Assembly: GCA_017391525.1 (NCBI GenBank)
Contig: JAFOYE010000014.1
Span: 1-46,518 of the forward strand
Direction: 5' to 3'
Length of the DNA stretch: 46,518 nt
DNA from: Paludibacteraceae bacterium
GTDB lineage: Bacteria; Bacteroidota; Bacteroidia; Bacteroidales; Paludibacteraceae
How positions within the stretch are numbered: the first letter of the stretch is position 1; every line of letters starts with the position of its first letter. This document shows positions 24,300 through 32,713 of this stretch, in pieces. The notes beneath the pieces were generated by a model. The model was given only the letters and a program-made list of their open reading frames with translations, made no database searches and was not told the origin of the DNA. The position numbers and the translations under genes were made by a program.

Positions 24300-24752
24300 T
24301 TACTTGGTAAGCAATTGACGTACAACCATATTGATGGTCTTACCTTCTGCCTTACCTGCCAATTGCTTGGTAGCTACGCCCATGACTTTACCCATATCTT
24401 GTGGGCCAGCGGCGCCTACTTGAGCAATAATCTCAGCCAAGACCACCTTTAATTCGTCCTCAGACATCATGGCTGGCAAATAGTGCTCGATGACAGCACA
24501 TTGTGCCATCTCGTCCTCTGCCAACTCTGGGCGGTTAGCTGCACGGAACATCTCCGCAGCCTCTTTGCGTTGCTTAACCATTTTTTGGAGGATTTGCAAA
24601 GCACGCTCATCTGGCAACTCGCCATCCGCACCCTTGGCAGTCTTAGCCTCCAAAAACTCTTTCTTTATACCACGTAGCGCATCTAACGCCACTTTATCCT
24701 TAGCAAGCATCGCTTGCTTGATGTCTTCACTAATTTGATCGAATAGATTCAT
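24300..24752 (-). CDS. GatB/YqeY domain protein
   Basis: The 150-residue protein covers the full YqeY family: MNLFDQISEDIKQAMLAKDK, LDALRGIKKEFLEA, RALQILQKMVKQRKEAAEMF, IEHYLPAMMSEDELK and a C-terminal QDMGKVMGVATKQLAGKAEG. The domain is also the tRNA-binding tail of the GatB amidotransferase subunit; the stand-alone protein has no settled role. It lies between the Na+/H+ antiporter and the FNT gene on the minus strand, with octamer arrays (24764-24787, 24833-24856) in the spacer just before its start codon. Confidence 0.92.
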   Translation of the reverse strand: MNLFDQISEDIKQAMLAKDKVALDALRGIKKEFLEAKTAKGADGELPDERALQILQKMVKQRKEAAEMFRAANRPELAEDEMAQCAVIEHYLPAMMSEDELKVVLAEIIAQVGAAGPQDMGKVMGVATKQLAGKAEGKTINMVVRQLLTK

Positions 24753-24763
24753 TGTTTATTGTT

Positions 24764-24787
24764 GTTTAGAAGTTCAGAAGTTCAGAA
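24764..24787. repeat. Octamer array GTTYAGAA x3 before the yqeY-like gene
   Basis: GTTTAGAA, GTTCAGAA, GTTCAGAA on the plus strand, 12 bp upstream of the minus-strand start codon at 24752. Confidence 0.8.
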
Positions 24788-24832
24788 GTTCTTATCTCGG
24801 CTAACGCCTCGAACGATTATTCGCAAGCAAAT

Positions 24833-24856
24833 TTTCAGTAGTTCAGAAGTTTAGGG
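24833..24856. repeat. Octamer array, 3 units, after the Na+/H+ antiporter gene
   Basis: TTTCAGTA, GTTCAGAA, GTTTAGGG on the plus strand, 18 bp downstream (minus sense) of the antiporter stop. It is the same unit family as at 24764-24787 and 26195-26250. Confidence 0.7.
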
Positions 24857-24873
24857 AATATTACATCGCCTAA

Positions 24874-26193
24874 TTATAAGAATATCAAATGCACCAATAT
24901 ATATATTGGTAACAAGATAATTAACGAGAACGTAAAGATATAACCAAAGAACGATGGCATCTTTATGCCATTCTCCTCTGCAATAGCCTTGACCATAAAA
25001 TTAGGACCGTTGCCTATATACGTCATCGCACCAAAGAACACCGCACCAATACATATTGCTGTTAACAATATTTCAGGAATTCCAGCAACAGTATTTCCAC
25101 CAAACGCAGCCATCTGTTCTGGAGTCAAACCTTGTGCTACACTATGCAACGCCACTGCAGTTGGAGTGTTATCCAAGAAACTAGACAACGCACCCGTTGC
25201 ATAATAGAATTCACCAATGCCACACAATCCTAATTCACTAGCATGAGCATTTAAGTATTCTATCGCAGGTGTCATGGTAATAAAAATACCAAAAAACAAC
25301 ACTGCCACTTCCACAAAAGGAGCCCACGAAAATTTATTCAATTCATAACGGACATCATGCGGTGTCTTTACCAAAGACATAATGCTCAATATTACCAAAA
25401 TAATCTCACGCAAATAACGCAACCACACAGGAGACTCTGCTATTGCCATTTCTGGGATATATGCACTATTCACAAAAGCAACTGTAAAGATTACACCCAA
25501 CAAAAATACCAAGTTACGCTTACCCATTAACTTTAGAGGTTGATGTTCGGTATTATCTGCTAAAATAGCTGTATAATGTTCCCTCTTATAAAAATAGGTA
25601 TCTGTCACAAAATACACTCCCAACAATACTACTCCGACAAATAACCATTGAGGAAGCATAGACAAAAACCATGTAAAAGATGCTCCACGCAAGAACAACA
25701 TAAACAATGGCGGATCACCTAGTGGCGTCAACAAACCACCACAATTGGCTACCAATGCTATAAAAAACAACACGGTATGCACCTTATATTTACGTTGTTG
25801 GTTAGTCGTGAGCAAGGGACGGATCAACAACATAGCTGCACCTGTGGTTCCCATAATGCTAGCTAACAACCATCCTATAGTCAAAAAAAGCGTATTAACC
25901 CATGGCTTAGCAGCAATATCACCAGACAAATGGATTCCACCTGTTATGACATACAACGACAGCAACAAAACAATAAATGGAATATAATCTCCAAAGAACT
26001 GATGCTCCACCTCGTGCAACATTCCACCCATAATCAAACATACAGCCGTAGGAATAGCAATAAAGAGCACTATAGTGAGCTTATGTTTATTACTTTCCCA
26101 CCAATGCTCTGTCAATAATGGTGCCACTGCTATAATTAGGAGCATTAATCCAAATGGAAGCAAGCCCCAAATACTATGTACTATTTGTTCCAT
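24874..26193 (-). CDS. Na+/H+ antiporter, NhaD/ArsB-CitM superfamily
   Basis: The 439-residue protein has about 12 membrane segments. Key stretches are VAPLLTEHWWESNKHKL near the start, IMGTTGAAMLLIRPLL, the conserved NCGGLLTPLGDPPLFMLFLRG in the middle and its second-half counterpart FLDNTPTAVALHSVAQ, followed by YIGNGPNFMVKAIAEENG. The paired N-x-G-x-x-x-P-x-G-D-P and D-N-x-P-T segments are the ion-binding hairpins of the ion transporter superfamily that includes NhaD and ArsB. In Bacteroidales such proteins are annotated as sodium:proton antiporters. It follows lepA in the same direction; the 63-bp spacer is almost wholly an octamer array that ends 1 bp before its start codon. Confidence 0.85.
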   Translation of the reverse strand: MEQIVHSIWGLLPFGLMLLIIAVAPLLTEHWWESNKHKLTIVLFIAIPTAVCLIMGGMLHEVEHQFFGDYIPFIVLLLSLYVITGGIHLSGDIAAKPWVNTLFLTIGWLLASIMGTTGAAMLLIRPLLTTNQQRKYKVHTVLFFIALVANCGGLLTPLGDPPLFMLFLRGASFTWFLSMLPQWLFVGVVLLGVYFVTDTYFYKREHYTAILADNTEHQPLKLMGKRNLVFLLGVIFTVAFVNSAYIPEMAIAESPVWLRYLREIILVILSIMSLVKTPHDVRYELNKFSWAPFVEVAVLFFGIFITMTPAIEYLNAHASELGLCGIGEFYYATGALSSFLDNTPTAVALHSVAQGLTPEQMAAFGGNTVAGIPEILLTAICIGAVFFGAMTYIGNGPNFMVKAIAEENGIKMPSFFGYIFTFSLIILLPIYILVHLIFL

Positions 26194-26194
26194 T

Positions 26195-26250
26195 GTTCAG
26201 TAGTTTAGTAGTTTAGAAGTTCAGTAGTTTAGAAGTTCAGTAGTCTAGAA
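26195..26250. repeat. Octamer tandem array GTTYAGWA x7 between lepA and the antiporter
   Basis: Seven consecutive 8-bp units on the plus strand: GTTCAGTA, GTTTAGTA, GTTTAGAA, GTTCAGTA, GTTTAGAA, GTTCAGTA, GTCTAGAA. It fills the whole spacer between lepA (stop at 26257) and the antiporter start (26193), so the mRNA leader of the antiporter consists of TTCTAAAC/TACTGAAC repeats. Confidence 0.9.
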
Positions 26251-26256
26251 GTTAGC

Positions 26257-28032
26257 CTAGTCTAGCTTCAACACAGCGAGGAAGGCTTTTTGTGGGACTT
26301 CCACGTTGCCGATTTGCTTCATACGTTTCTTACCCTTCTTCTGCTTTTCCAAAAGTTTACGTTTACGGCTTACGTCACCACCATAACATTTCGCCAAGAC
26401 ATCTTTGCGCACTTGCTTAACCGTCTCACGAGCGATAATCTTAGCGCCAATAGCCGCCTGGATAGCGATATCAAATTGTTGACGAGGGAGTAATTCCTTG
26501 AGTTTCTCGCACATACGGCGACCAAAACTCTCGGCATTGTCACGATGGGTAAGTGTAGAAAGCGCATCCACTTGCTCGCCATTGAGCAGGATATCTAGTT
26601 TAACTAGGTTACTTGGACGGAAACCATTGTGGTGCCAGTCAAAGGAAGCATAACCTTTGGAGATGGATTTAAGTTTGTCGTAGAAGTCGATGACAATCTC
26701 GCCAAGTGGCATATCGTAGAGGATCTCCATACGGTCGCCTGAGATATACTCTTGTTTGACAAGTTCGCCACGCTTACCCAAACAGAGAGTCATGATAGGA
26801 CCGATAAAGTTGCTGGTCGTAATCACGCTCGCGCGGATATAAGGTTCTTCTATGTGGTCTATCACCGTAATATCGGGCATACCCGCAGGGTTGTGTACCT
26901 CAAGCATCTCGCCGTCTTTGGTATATACCTTATAACTTACGTTAGGCACGGTGGTTATCACATCCATGTCAAACTCACGATCCAGACGCTCTTGTACGAT
27001 CTCCATGTGGAGCAAGCCCAAGAATCCGCAACGAAAACCAAAGCCCAACGCCACCGATGACTCAGGTTGGAAAGTAAGTGCAGCATCGTTCAACTGGAGT
27101 TTCTCTAGCGATGCACGCAAGTCCTCGTAATCCTCCGCCTCGATTGGATACACACCCGCAAAGACCATCGGTTTAGCTTCCTCAAAACCCTCAATAGCCT
27201 CTGCGCAAGGACGAGCCACGTGCGTGATGGTATCACCCACCTTCACCTCAGTAGATGTCTTGATACCCGAAATGATATATCCTACATTACCTGCCGAAAT
27301 CTCTTTCGTAGGTTGCATACCTAGTTTGAGTACACCAATCTCGTCTGCATCGTATTCCTTACCAGTATTGAAGAATCGTACTCTATCATTAGCTTTCATC
27401 GTTCCATTCACCACCTTAAAGTACGCGATGATGCCACGGAATGGGTTGAACACTGAGTCAAACACCAAACATTGCAGCGGTGCTTCTGGATCACCCACGG
27501 GAGGAGCAATGCGTTCGATGATGGCTTCGAGTATCTCGGGAACGCCGTCGCCGGTTTTGGCAGAACAACGCAATATCTCTTCACGCTTGCAACCCAACAG
27601 ATCAATAATCTCATCCTCCACTTTCTCTGGCATAGCAGAGTCCATATCACACTTGTTCATCACAGGGATAATCTCCAAGTCATGCTCTAATGCCATATAT
27701 AGGTTAGAAATCGTCTGCGCTTGCACACCTTGTGATGCATCCACAATCAATAGCGCTCCCTCACAAGCAGCAATACTACGGCTTACCTCGTAGGAGAAGT
27801 CCACGTGTCCCGGAGTGTCAATGAGATTGAGGGTATAGCCCTTGTATTGCATTTGAATGGCATGCGACTTAATGGTGATACCACGCTCTTTCTCCAGATC
27901 CATGTCGTCAAGCACCTGATTCTCCATCAGGCGCTTATCCACTGTAGCAGTGTATTCTATCAGTCGGTCTGCCAGAGTTGACTTACCATGATCAATGTGC
28001 GCAATAATACAAAAGTTTCGTATATTTTTCAT
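26257..28032 (-). CDS. lepA: Elongation factor 4 (LepA), back-translocating GTPase
   Basis: The 591-residue protein starts [20 protein letters not shown] with the G1 motif, and has G3 [14 protein letters not shown] and G4 MNKCDMD. It ends with the LepA-specific C-terminal domain ([20 protein letters not shown] then [20 protein letters not shown]), which separates it from EF-G. Length is typical. LepA acts on stalled ribosomes. It is the first gene of a minus-strand series with the antiporter, the yqeY-like gene and the FNT gene. Its promoter at 28111-28142 shares a palindromic -33 box with the divergent korA promoter. Confidence 0.97.
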   Translation of the reverse strand: MKNIRNFCIIAHIDHGKSTLADRLIEYTATVDKRLMENQVLDDMDLEKERGITIKSHAIQMQYKGYTLNLIDTPGHVDFSYEVSRSIAACEGALLIVDASQGVQAQTISNLYMALEHDLEIIPVMNKCDMDSAMPEKVEDEIIDLLGCKREEILRCSAKTGDGVPEILEAIIERIAPPVGDPEAPLQCLVFDSVFNPFRGIIAYFKVVNGTMKANDRVRFFNTGKEYDADEIGVLKLGMQPTKEISAGNVGYIISGIKTSTEVKVGDTITHVARPCAEAIEGFEEAKPMVFAGVYPIEAEDYEDLRASLEKLQLNDAALTFQPESSVALGFGFRCGFLGLLHMEIVQERLDREFDMDVITTVPNVSYKVYTKDGEMLEVHNPAGMPDITVIDHIEEPYIRASVITTSNFIGPIMTLCLGKRGELVKQEYISGDRMEILYDMPLGEIVIDFYDKLKSISKGYASFDWHHNGFRPSNLVKLDILLNGEQVDALSTLTHRDNAESFGRRMCEKLKELLPRQQFDIAIQAAIGAKIIARETVKQVRKDVLAKCYGGDVSRKRKLLEKQKKGKKRMKQIGNVEVPQKAFLAVLKLD

Positions 28033-28110
28033 CTTTTCAATTTTTATCTTTTTAGACGACTTATTTTTTTACAAAAATAGCCCCACATTTACCCAGTTTA
28101 TAATCGGCTG

Positions 28111-28142
28111 CAAAGGTAGTAAAAAATTTGCATATATGCAAA
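28111..28142 (-). promoter_or_regulatory. lepA promoter (divergent, shared -33 palindrome)
   Basis: On the minus strand TTTG (28142-28139), 20 bp, TACCTTTG (28118-28111). The -33 box is one half of the palindrome at 28127-28142. The lepA ATG is about 79 bases downstream of the -7 box. Confidence 0.85.
28127..28142. promoter_or_regulatory. Shared 16-bp palindrome TTTGCATATATGCAAA
   Basis: A perfect palindrome serves as the -33 box of both divergent promoters, each with a 20-bp gap to its -7 box. Only one polymerase could occupy it at a time, which would make lepA and kor transcription compete. Confidence 0.8.
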
Positions 28143-28158
28143 AAAAATCGTAACTTTG
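28127..28158 (+). promoter_or_regulatory. korAB promoter (divergent, shared -33 palindrome)
   Basis: TTTG (28127-28130), 20 bp, TAACTTTG (28151-28158). The korA ATG at 28188 lies 30 bases after the -7 box. Confidence 0.85.
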
Positions 28159-28187
28159 CCGCCGTTTTTTATTACAGTACAAAAACT

Positions 28188-30041
28188 ATGCACAAACAAC
28201 ATGTAGTTATTCGCTTCTGTGGTGACTCTGGTGACGGCATGCAGTTGACTGGCACCATGTTTTCATCACTCAGCGCCATCCTCGGCAACGAGATTAGTAC
28301 CCTGCCCGATTTCCCAGCAGAAATCCGTGCTCCTCAAGGCACATTGGGCGGTGTCAGCGGATTCCAGGTCCAACTTGGTGCTGGAATCCACACCCCTGGC
28401 GATAAAGCTGATGTGCTAGTTGCCATGAATGCCGCAGCACTCAAAGTGGGAGCATTGGGTTCTAAATTCAACGTCCCTGACGCACTATGGAATGAGGCAG
28501 ATTCTCAGTTCAAACGCGATGCGGTCATCCTCATCGACACCGACTCGCTCACCGCTAAAGACCTAGAGAAAGCATTATATAAGACAGAAAACCCATTTAC
28601 TGAGCTCGGTCTTCCTGAGTCCGTGCAGATTATCCCTGTGGCTCTAACCCAAATGACCAAGGAGAGTCTCAAGGATATGGGATTAGACAACAAAACTGTA
28701 CTCAAGTCCCGCAATATGTTTGCTCTCGGACTGGTATGTTGGCTTTTCTCTCGTCCTATAGATCAGGCCGTTAGTTTCCTTGAGAGCAAGTTCCAAAAGA
28801 AACCTCAACTCATTGCACCGAACGTCAAAGTGCTCACCGATGGTTTCAACTACGGACACAACCTTGCGCTCAATATCCAAACGATGACTATCCAGAAGTC
28901 CGATTCGCTCCCTTCTGGTCAATATACCTCCATTGCGGGCAACAAAGCCACCGCATGGGGGCTCATTGCTGCAGCCGAGAAATGCGGCAAGCGATTGTTC
29001 CTCGGTTCCTACCCCATCACTCCAGCTACCGATATTATGCATGAGTTGGCAGCTCGCAAGGACATGGGTGTGATGGTAGTGCAAGCCGAAGACGAAATAG
29101 CCGGCGTATGTACTGCTATTGGGGCAGCTTTTGCTGGCGACTTGGCTGCCACCTCCACTTCGGGTCCTGGTCTAAGCCTTAAGGGCGAAGCCATTGGCTT
29201 AGCAGTGATGGCTGAGCTCCCACTCGTAGTGATTGATGTACAACGTGGTGGACCATCCACGGGTCTTCCTACCAAAACCGAGCAGACCGACCTTATGCAA
29301 GCGCTCTACGGACGCAATGGCGAGTGTCCTGCCGTGGTCGTAGCAGCTTCTACTCCTGCAAACTGCTTTGACTTTGCTTACCAAGCCAGCAAGATTGCTC
29401 TGGAGAACATGACACCTGTGGTACTTCTCACTGACACCTATCTAGCTAATGGCACAGGTCTTTGGCAAATCCCACAACTAAGTCAATTACCTGCTATTCA
29501 ACCACAAGGAGCGCCAGAAGAGTTCCGTGGCAACTATAACCCAGCGTTGCGAGATGCGCGTGGCGTACGTTATTGGGCATATCCTGGCATGGAGGGGTAT
29601 GAGCACCGCAACATCGGTCTGGAACGTGATGCCAACAGAGGTATCATCTCCACCAACCCAGAGAACCACGAGCAGATGGTACGCACCCGCCAAGCCAAGA
29701 TTGACCAAGTGGCCAATCAGATTCCACTCCTACAAGTACAAGGTAATACAGAGAGCGACACCTTGCTCGTGGGTTGGGGTTCGACCGAGGGGCACCTCTT
29801 GGCGGCAGCCAAAGAGCTCCATTGCGCTATAGCACATTTCAACTACATCAACCCGTTGCCAAAGAATACTGCAGAGGTATTGCGCCAATATAAGCGTGTG
29901 GTTGTCTGCGAGTTGAACAATGGTCAGTTCGCCGCATACTTGCGCTCAAAAATAGAAAACATATCACTTCTACAGTATAATGAGATAACAGCTCAACCTT
30001 TCTCTGTAGACAGAATAGTAAACTTTGTAAATCACGTATAG
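28188..30041 (+). CDS. korA: 2-oxoacid:ferredoxin oxidoreductase, fused gamma-alpha subunit
   Basis: The 617-residue protein joins an N-terminal gamma domain (about 1-190; VIRFCGDSGDGMQLTGTMFS, with FPAEIRAPQGTLGGVSGFQV) to the alpha pyrimidine-binding and transketolase-like domains (from about 230; TAWGLIAAAEKCGKRLFLGS, YPITPATDIMHELA, ATSTSGPGLSLKGEAIGLAV, RGGPSTGLPTKTEQTDLMQA). With the beta subunit it converts a 2-oxoacid and CoA to acyl-CoA and CO2 and reduces ferredoxin. The fused form and the two-gene layout are those annotated as 2-oxoglutarate:ferredoxin oxidoreductase in Bacteroidales, but the substrate is inferred. The start at 28188 is set by the promoter; an in-frame extension to 28128 would overlap it. 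korB starts one base after its stop. Confidence 0.92.
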   Translation: MHKQHVVIRFCGDSGDGMQLTGTMFSSLSAILGNEISTLPDFPAEIRAPQGTLGGVSGFQVQLGAGIHTPGDKADVLVAMNAAALKVGALGSKFNVPDALWNEADSQFKRDAVILIDTDSLTAKDLEKALYKTENPFTELGLPESVQIIPVALTQMTKESLKDMGLDNKTVLKSRNMFALGLVCWLFSRPIDQAVSFLESKFQKKPQLIAPNVKVLTDGFNYGHNLALNIQTMTIQKSDSLPSGQYTSIAGNKATAWGLIAAAEKCGKRLFLGSYPITPATDIMHELAARKDMGVMVVQAEDEIAGVCTAIGAAFAGDLAATSTSGPGLSLKGEAIGLAVMAELPLVVIDVQRGGPSTGLPTKTEQTDLMQALYGRNGECPAVVVAASTPANCFDFAYQASKIALENMTPVVLLTDTYLANGTGLWQIPQLSQLPAIQPQGAPEEFRGNYNPALRDARGVRYWAYPGMEGYEHRNIGLERDANRGIISTNPENHEQMVRTRQAKIDQVANQIPLLQVQGNTESDTLLVGWGSTEGHLLAAAKELHCAIAHFNYINPLPKNTAEVLRQYKRVVVCELNNGQFAAYLRSKIENISLLQYNEITAQPFSVDRIVNFVNHV

Positions 30042-30042
30042 T

Positions 30043-31077
30043 ATGGACGCTTCTCAATTCAAAAGTAACCAACCAGTTAAGTTCTGCCCTGGATGTGGTG
30101 ACCATGCTATCTGTATGGCATTGCAAAAAGCCATGGCACAAGTAGGCGTTCCTACTCACCAAACCGTAGTGATTTCTGGTATTGGTTGCTCAAGCCGTAT
30201 GCCTCACTACCTCAATACCTATGGTTTCAACACCATTCACGGACGTGGTGGTGCTATCGCTACGGGTGTTAAGACCAGCCACCCTGAACTCAACGTGTGG
30301 CAAATGACCGGTGATGGCGACTGCCTCGCTATTGGTGGCAACCACTTCATCCACGAGATTCGTCGCAATGTCAATCTCAATATCTGCTTGTTCAACAACC
30401 GCATTTATGGTTTGACCAAAGGTCAATACTCTCCTACATCGCCTAAGGGTTTTGTCAGCAAGTCTAGTCCTTTTGGCACTGTGGAGCGTCCATTTATCCC
30501 AGCCGAATTGGTACTCGGCGCACGTGGCACCTTCTTCGCCCGTACACTGGATGTGGATATGCCTACCACTGTGGACTGTATGATACAAGCCGCTCAGCAC
30601 CAAGGTGCTAGCGTGATTGAGTGTCTGGTCAATTGCGTGATCTTCAACCACGGCACCCACAATTGGATTGCCGACCGTGACACACGTGCCGACCGCAGCA
30701 TCGTGCTCCGTCACGGCGAGAAGATGATCTTTGGCAAAGACAACGACAAGGGTCTGGCGTTAGATTATAGCCAAGGATTGATACCTCAACTCATCGTCGT
30801 TTCTGCGGATGATGAGCGTGTGCTCACCCATGACGCCACGACACCCGATCCAACCCTCCACCGCATGCTAGCTATGATGGGACAAGATGAGGTTAAAGGC
30901 GAAAGTTTAGAGGCGAAAGGCGAGGAACTACCAATAGCACTTGGCGTCATTCGCCGCGTAGAGGCAGAGAGTTATGATGAGGCTGTTAATCAGCAGATTG
31001 AGGAGGTACGCGCAAAGAGCAAAGCCACCACCTTTGATCAACTCACTCAGACATTAGAACAATGGGAAATTAAATAA
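30043..31077 (+). CDS. korB: 2-oxoacid:ferredoxin oxidoreductase, beta (TPP-binding) subunit
   Basis: The 344-residue protein has KFCPGCGDHAICMALQKAM at the start, GIGCSSRMPHYLNTYGF, GRGGAIATGVKTSHPEL, the thiamine pyrophosphate and Mg2+ site VWQMTGDGDCLAIGGNH with LFNNRIYGLTKGQYSPTS, and ECLVNCVIFNHGTHNW. It supplies the catalytic thiamine site for the korA partner. Near residues 284-296 it carries VKGESLEAKGEEL, encoded by a 35-bp heptamer array that recurs in uvrA; the flanking family sequence is variable here, so the array is probably tolerated. A DedA-family gene begins 30 bp downstream. Confidence 0.93.
   Translation: MDASQFKSNQPVKFCPGCGDHAICMALQKAMAQVGVPTHQTVVISGIGCSSRMPHYLNTYGFNTIHGRGGAIATGVKTSHPELNVWQMTGDGDCLAIGGNHFIHEIRRNVNLNICLFNNRIYGLTKGQYSPTSPKGFVSKSSPFGTVERPFIPAELVLGARGTFFARTLDVDMPTTVDCMIQAAQHQGASVIECLVNCVIFNHGTHNWIADRDTRADRSIVLRHGEKMIFGKDNDKGLALDYSQGLIPQLIVVSADDERVLTHDATTPDPTLHRMLAMMGQDEVKGESLEAKGEELPIALGVIRRVEAESYDEAVNQQIEEVRAKSKATTFDQLTQTLEQWEIK
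30891..30925 (+). repeat. In-frame heptamer array inside korB (GGCGAAA type)
   Basis: Five 7-bp units: GGTTAAA, GGCGAAA, GTTTAGA, GGCGAAA, GGCGAGG. It differs from the uvrA array (9247-9281) at only two of 35 bases and is read in the same frame. Confidence 0.85.
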
Positions 31078-31107
31078 AGAAAAGTATAAAGTATTCTCAC
31101 CAATAAA

Positions 31108-31866
31108 ATGAAAAAATGGACATTTTTGATTGCATTTTTCGCAATCTCTAGCCTAGTTTGGGCACAGAACACAACCACAAGCACTCAGGAATCTAAATCC
31201 AACATACAAAAGGAAGGACCATCTATTATCGAACAAGTTGAGCAATGGTACTCAGAGAATATGAATTATCTCACTATTACAGCTTTAATGACAATTGAAT
31301 CTTCATTCATCCCTTTCCCAAGTGAAATAGTCATTCCTCCTGCTGTATATGTTGCAGAAGATCCCAATAGTAGTCTACATGCTACAGATAGTAATCTAGT
31401 CAATATGTTTTTAATTGTCCTTTTTGGAACAATTGGTGCTATGCTAGGTGCTATAATAAACTATCTATTAGCCATGTGGCTAGGCCGACCTATCATTTAT
31501 AAATTTGCAGACAGCAAAATTGGGCATATGTGTCTACTATCTGGTGAAAAGGTAAAAAAAGCAGAAGATTACTTTAATGACCACGGCAAGGTATCCACCT
31601 TCATTGGTCGCCTTATTCCAGGTATTCGTCAACTGGTTAGCATCCCTGCAGGATTATGTAAGATGCATTTTGGTTGGTTCCTCTTTTACACCTTCCTTGG
31701 TGCTGGTATTTGGAACATAGTCTTAGCGTTATTAGGATATATTGCCCATGGTCAAAAAGAACGTATAGATGCCTATAGCCACGAAATTAGTGTCGTCATC
31801 ATAGCACTGCTCGGCATAGCGATACTTTATTTTATCATAAAAAAAATCATCAAAAACAAGAAATGA
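31108..31866 (+). CDS. DedA family membrane protein with N-terminal signal peptide
   Basis: The 252-residue protein matches DedA/SNARE-associated proteins: TIESSFIPFPSEIVIPPAVY with the acidic re-entrant loop, FGTIGAMLGAIINYLLAMWLG, the FIGRLIPGIRQLVSIPAGLC signature, and GAGIWNIVLALLGYIA. Members flip phospholipids or undecaprenyl phosphate and support envelope homeostasis and resistance to cationic peptides. Unusually, a cleavable-looking signal peptide (MKKWTFLIAFFAISSLVWAQ) and a polar spacer of about 30 residues precede the DedA domain. It lies 30 bp after korB with no visible promoter, so it may be co-transcribed, though no functional link is evident. Confidence 0.88.
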   Translation: MKKWTFLIAFFAISSLVWAQNTTTSTQESKSNIQKEGPSIIEQVEQWYSENMNYLTITALMTIESSFIPFPSEIVIPPAVYVAEDPNSSLHATDSNLVNMFLIVLFGTIGAMLGAIINYLLAMWLGRPIIYKFADSKIGHMCLLSGEKVKKAEDYFNDHGKVSTFIGRLIPGIRQLVSIPAGLCKMHFGWFLFYTFLGAGIWNIVLALLGYIAHGQKERIDAYSHEISVVIIALLGIAILYFIIKKIIKNKK

Positions 31867-31941
31867 TCTTTCTTCAAATATATACGCTGTAGACAAAATA
31901 TGTAAAAACACTCTAAAATATCAACATAAATTAACATTTCT

Positions 31942-31973
31942 ATTGCATATATCAAATAAAAGTATTATCTTTG
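31942..31973 (+). promoter_or_regulatory. Promoter of the repeat lipoprotein gene
   Basis: ATTG (31942-31945), 20 bp, TATCTTTG (31966-31973), with extension TTGCATATATC. The ATG at 32065 leaves a leader of about 85 bases. Confidence 0.8.
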
Positions 31974-32064
31974 CACTTGAAAGAGGTGAAGACACTATTT
32001 GTTAAATAGAAAAAAATGTGTCTCTTTTGATAACTCATTATTAACCTATTATTTATTTAAAATT

Positions 32065-32568
32065 ATGAAACTAAAATCATTTCTTGTAATCGCTTTGGTA
32101 GCGTTTATGGCCTCTTGTACATCAACTGATGATTTGGTAAAAGATTATGTAGCAGCTTGCAAGGAAGGTGATACTGAGAAAATGGAAGAGTTGGCAAAAG
32201 AACTTGAAGAAGTTGAAGATGAACTTACAGATGAGCAAAAAGCTGATATAGCAGCTGCTACTCTTGATAATTTGGTAAAAGATTATGTAGCAGCTTGCAA
32301 GGAAGGTGATACAGAGAAAATAGAAGAGTTAAGAGAAGAACTTGAAGAAGTTGAAGATGAACTTACAGATGAGCAAAAAGCTGATATAGTAGCTGCTCTT
32401 GATGATTTGGTAAAAGATTATGTAGCAGCTTGCAAAGAAGGTGACACTGAGAAAATGGAAGAGTTGGCAAAAGAACTTGAAGAAGTTGAAGATGAACTTA
32501 CAGATGAGCAAAAAGCTGATATAGCAGTTGCTTCTCTTGCTGCAGCTTTTGGCGGTGTTATGGATTAA
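32065..32568 (+). CDS. Lipoprotein of three near-identical helical repeats
   Basis: No known function. The 167-residue protein has a lipoprotein signal peptide (MKLKSFLVIALVAFMASC) with the lipid-accepting Cys at residue 18, then three copies of a unit of 45-46 residues starting DDLVKDYVAACKEGDTEK and continuing with EELAKELEEVEDELTDEQ and KADIAAA. The units are almost identical in DNA too (32128-32265, 32266-32400, 32401-about 32538), so the duplications are recent. Each unit should form a helical hairpin and is very acidic. A short tail (AAAFGGVMD) follows. It has its own promoter and a strong terminator, so it is probably well expressed. The in-frame extension upstream of 32065 has no signal peptide logic and is rejected. 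Copy number may vary between strains. Confidence 0.85.
   Translation: MKLKSFLVIALVAFMASCTSTDDLVKDYVAACKEGDTEKMEELAKELEEVEDELTDEQKADIAAATLDNLVKDYVAACKEGDTEKIEELREELEEVEDELTDEQKADIVAALDDLVKDYVAACKEGDTEKMEELAKELEEVEDELTDEQKADIAVASLAAAFGGVMD
32128..32538 (+). repeat. Three direct repeats of 135-138 bp inside the lipoprotein gene
   Basis: Units begin at 32128, 32266 and 32401, each at GATRATTTGGTAAAAGATTA. Unit 2 differs in a few codons (IEELREELEE for MEELAKELEE) and is one codon shorter. Lengths are multiples of 3, so recombination between units keeps the frame. Confidence 0.9.
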
Positions 32569-32594
32569 TGTTTATTAATAAACAAGAAATCATT

Positions 32595-32626
32595 AAAAAA
32601 CAGCAGGAATTCCTGCTGTTTTTTTT
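32595..32626 (+). terminator. Intrinsic terminator after the lipoprotein gene
   Basis: A perfect dyad with arms AAAAAACAGCAGGAA and TTCCTGCTGTTTTTT (32595-32624) runs into more T bases. The A-rich 5' arm may also serve the convergent comF-side transcript. Confidence 0.9.
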
Positions 32627-32713
32627 ATAAAGGAATTCCCATAAGGAGTATGAGACTTGATTATTATAACCACATATTCCCAGAATACGCAAATTAATTT
32701 TATTAGATCTCTA

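Noticed and set aside
27224..27793. 189-codon open frame on the plus strand
   Set aside because: It is antisense to lepA and its composition mirrors lepA codons.
28128..28187. In-frame extension of korA to 28128
   Set aside because: It overlaps both boxes of the korA promoter. The family N-terminus starts at the ATG at 28188.
30190..30714. 174-codon open frame on the minus strand
   Set aside because: It is antisense to the conserved TPP-binding region of korB.
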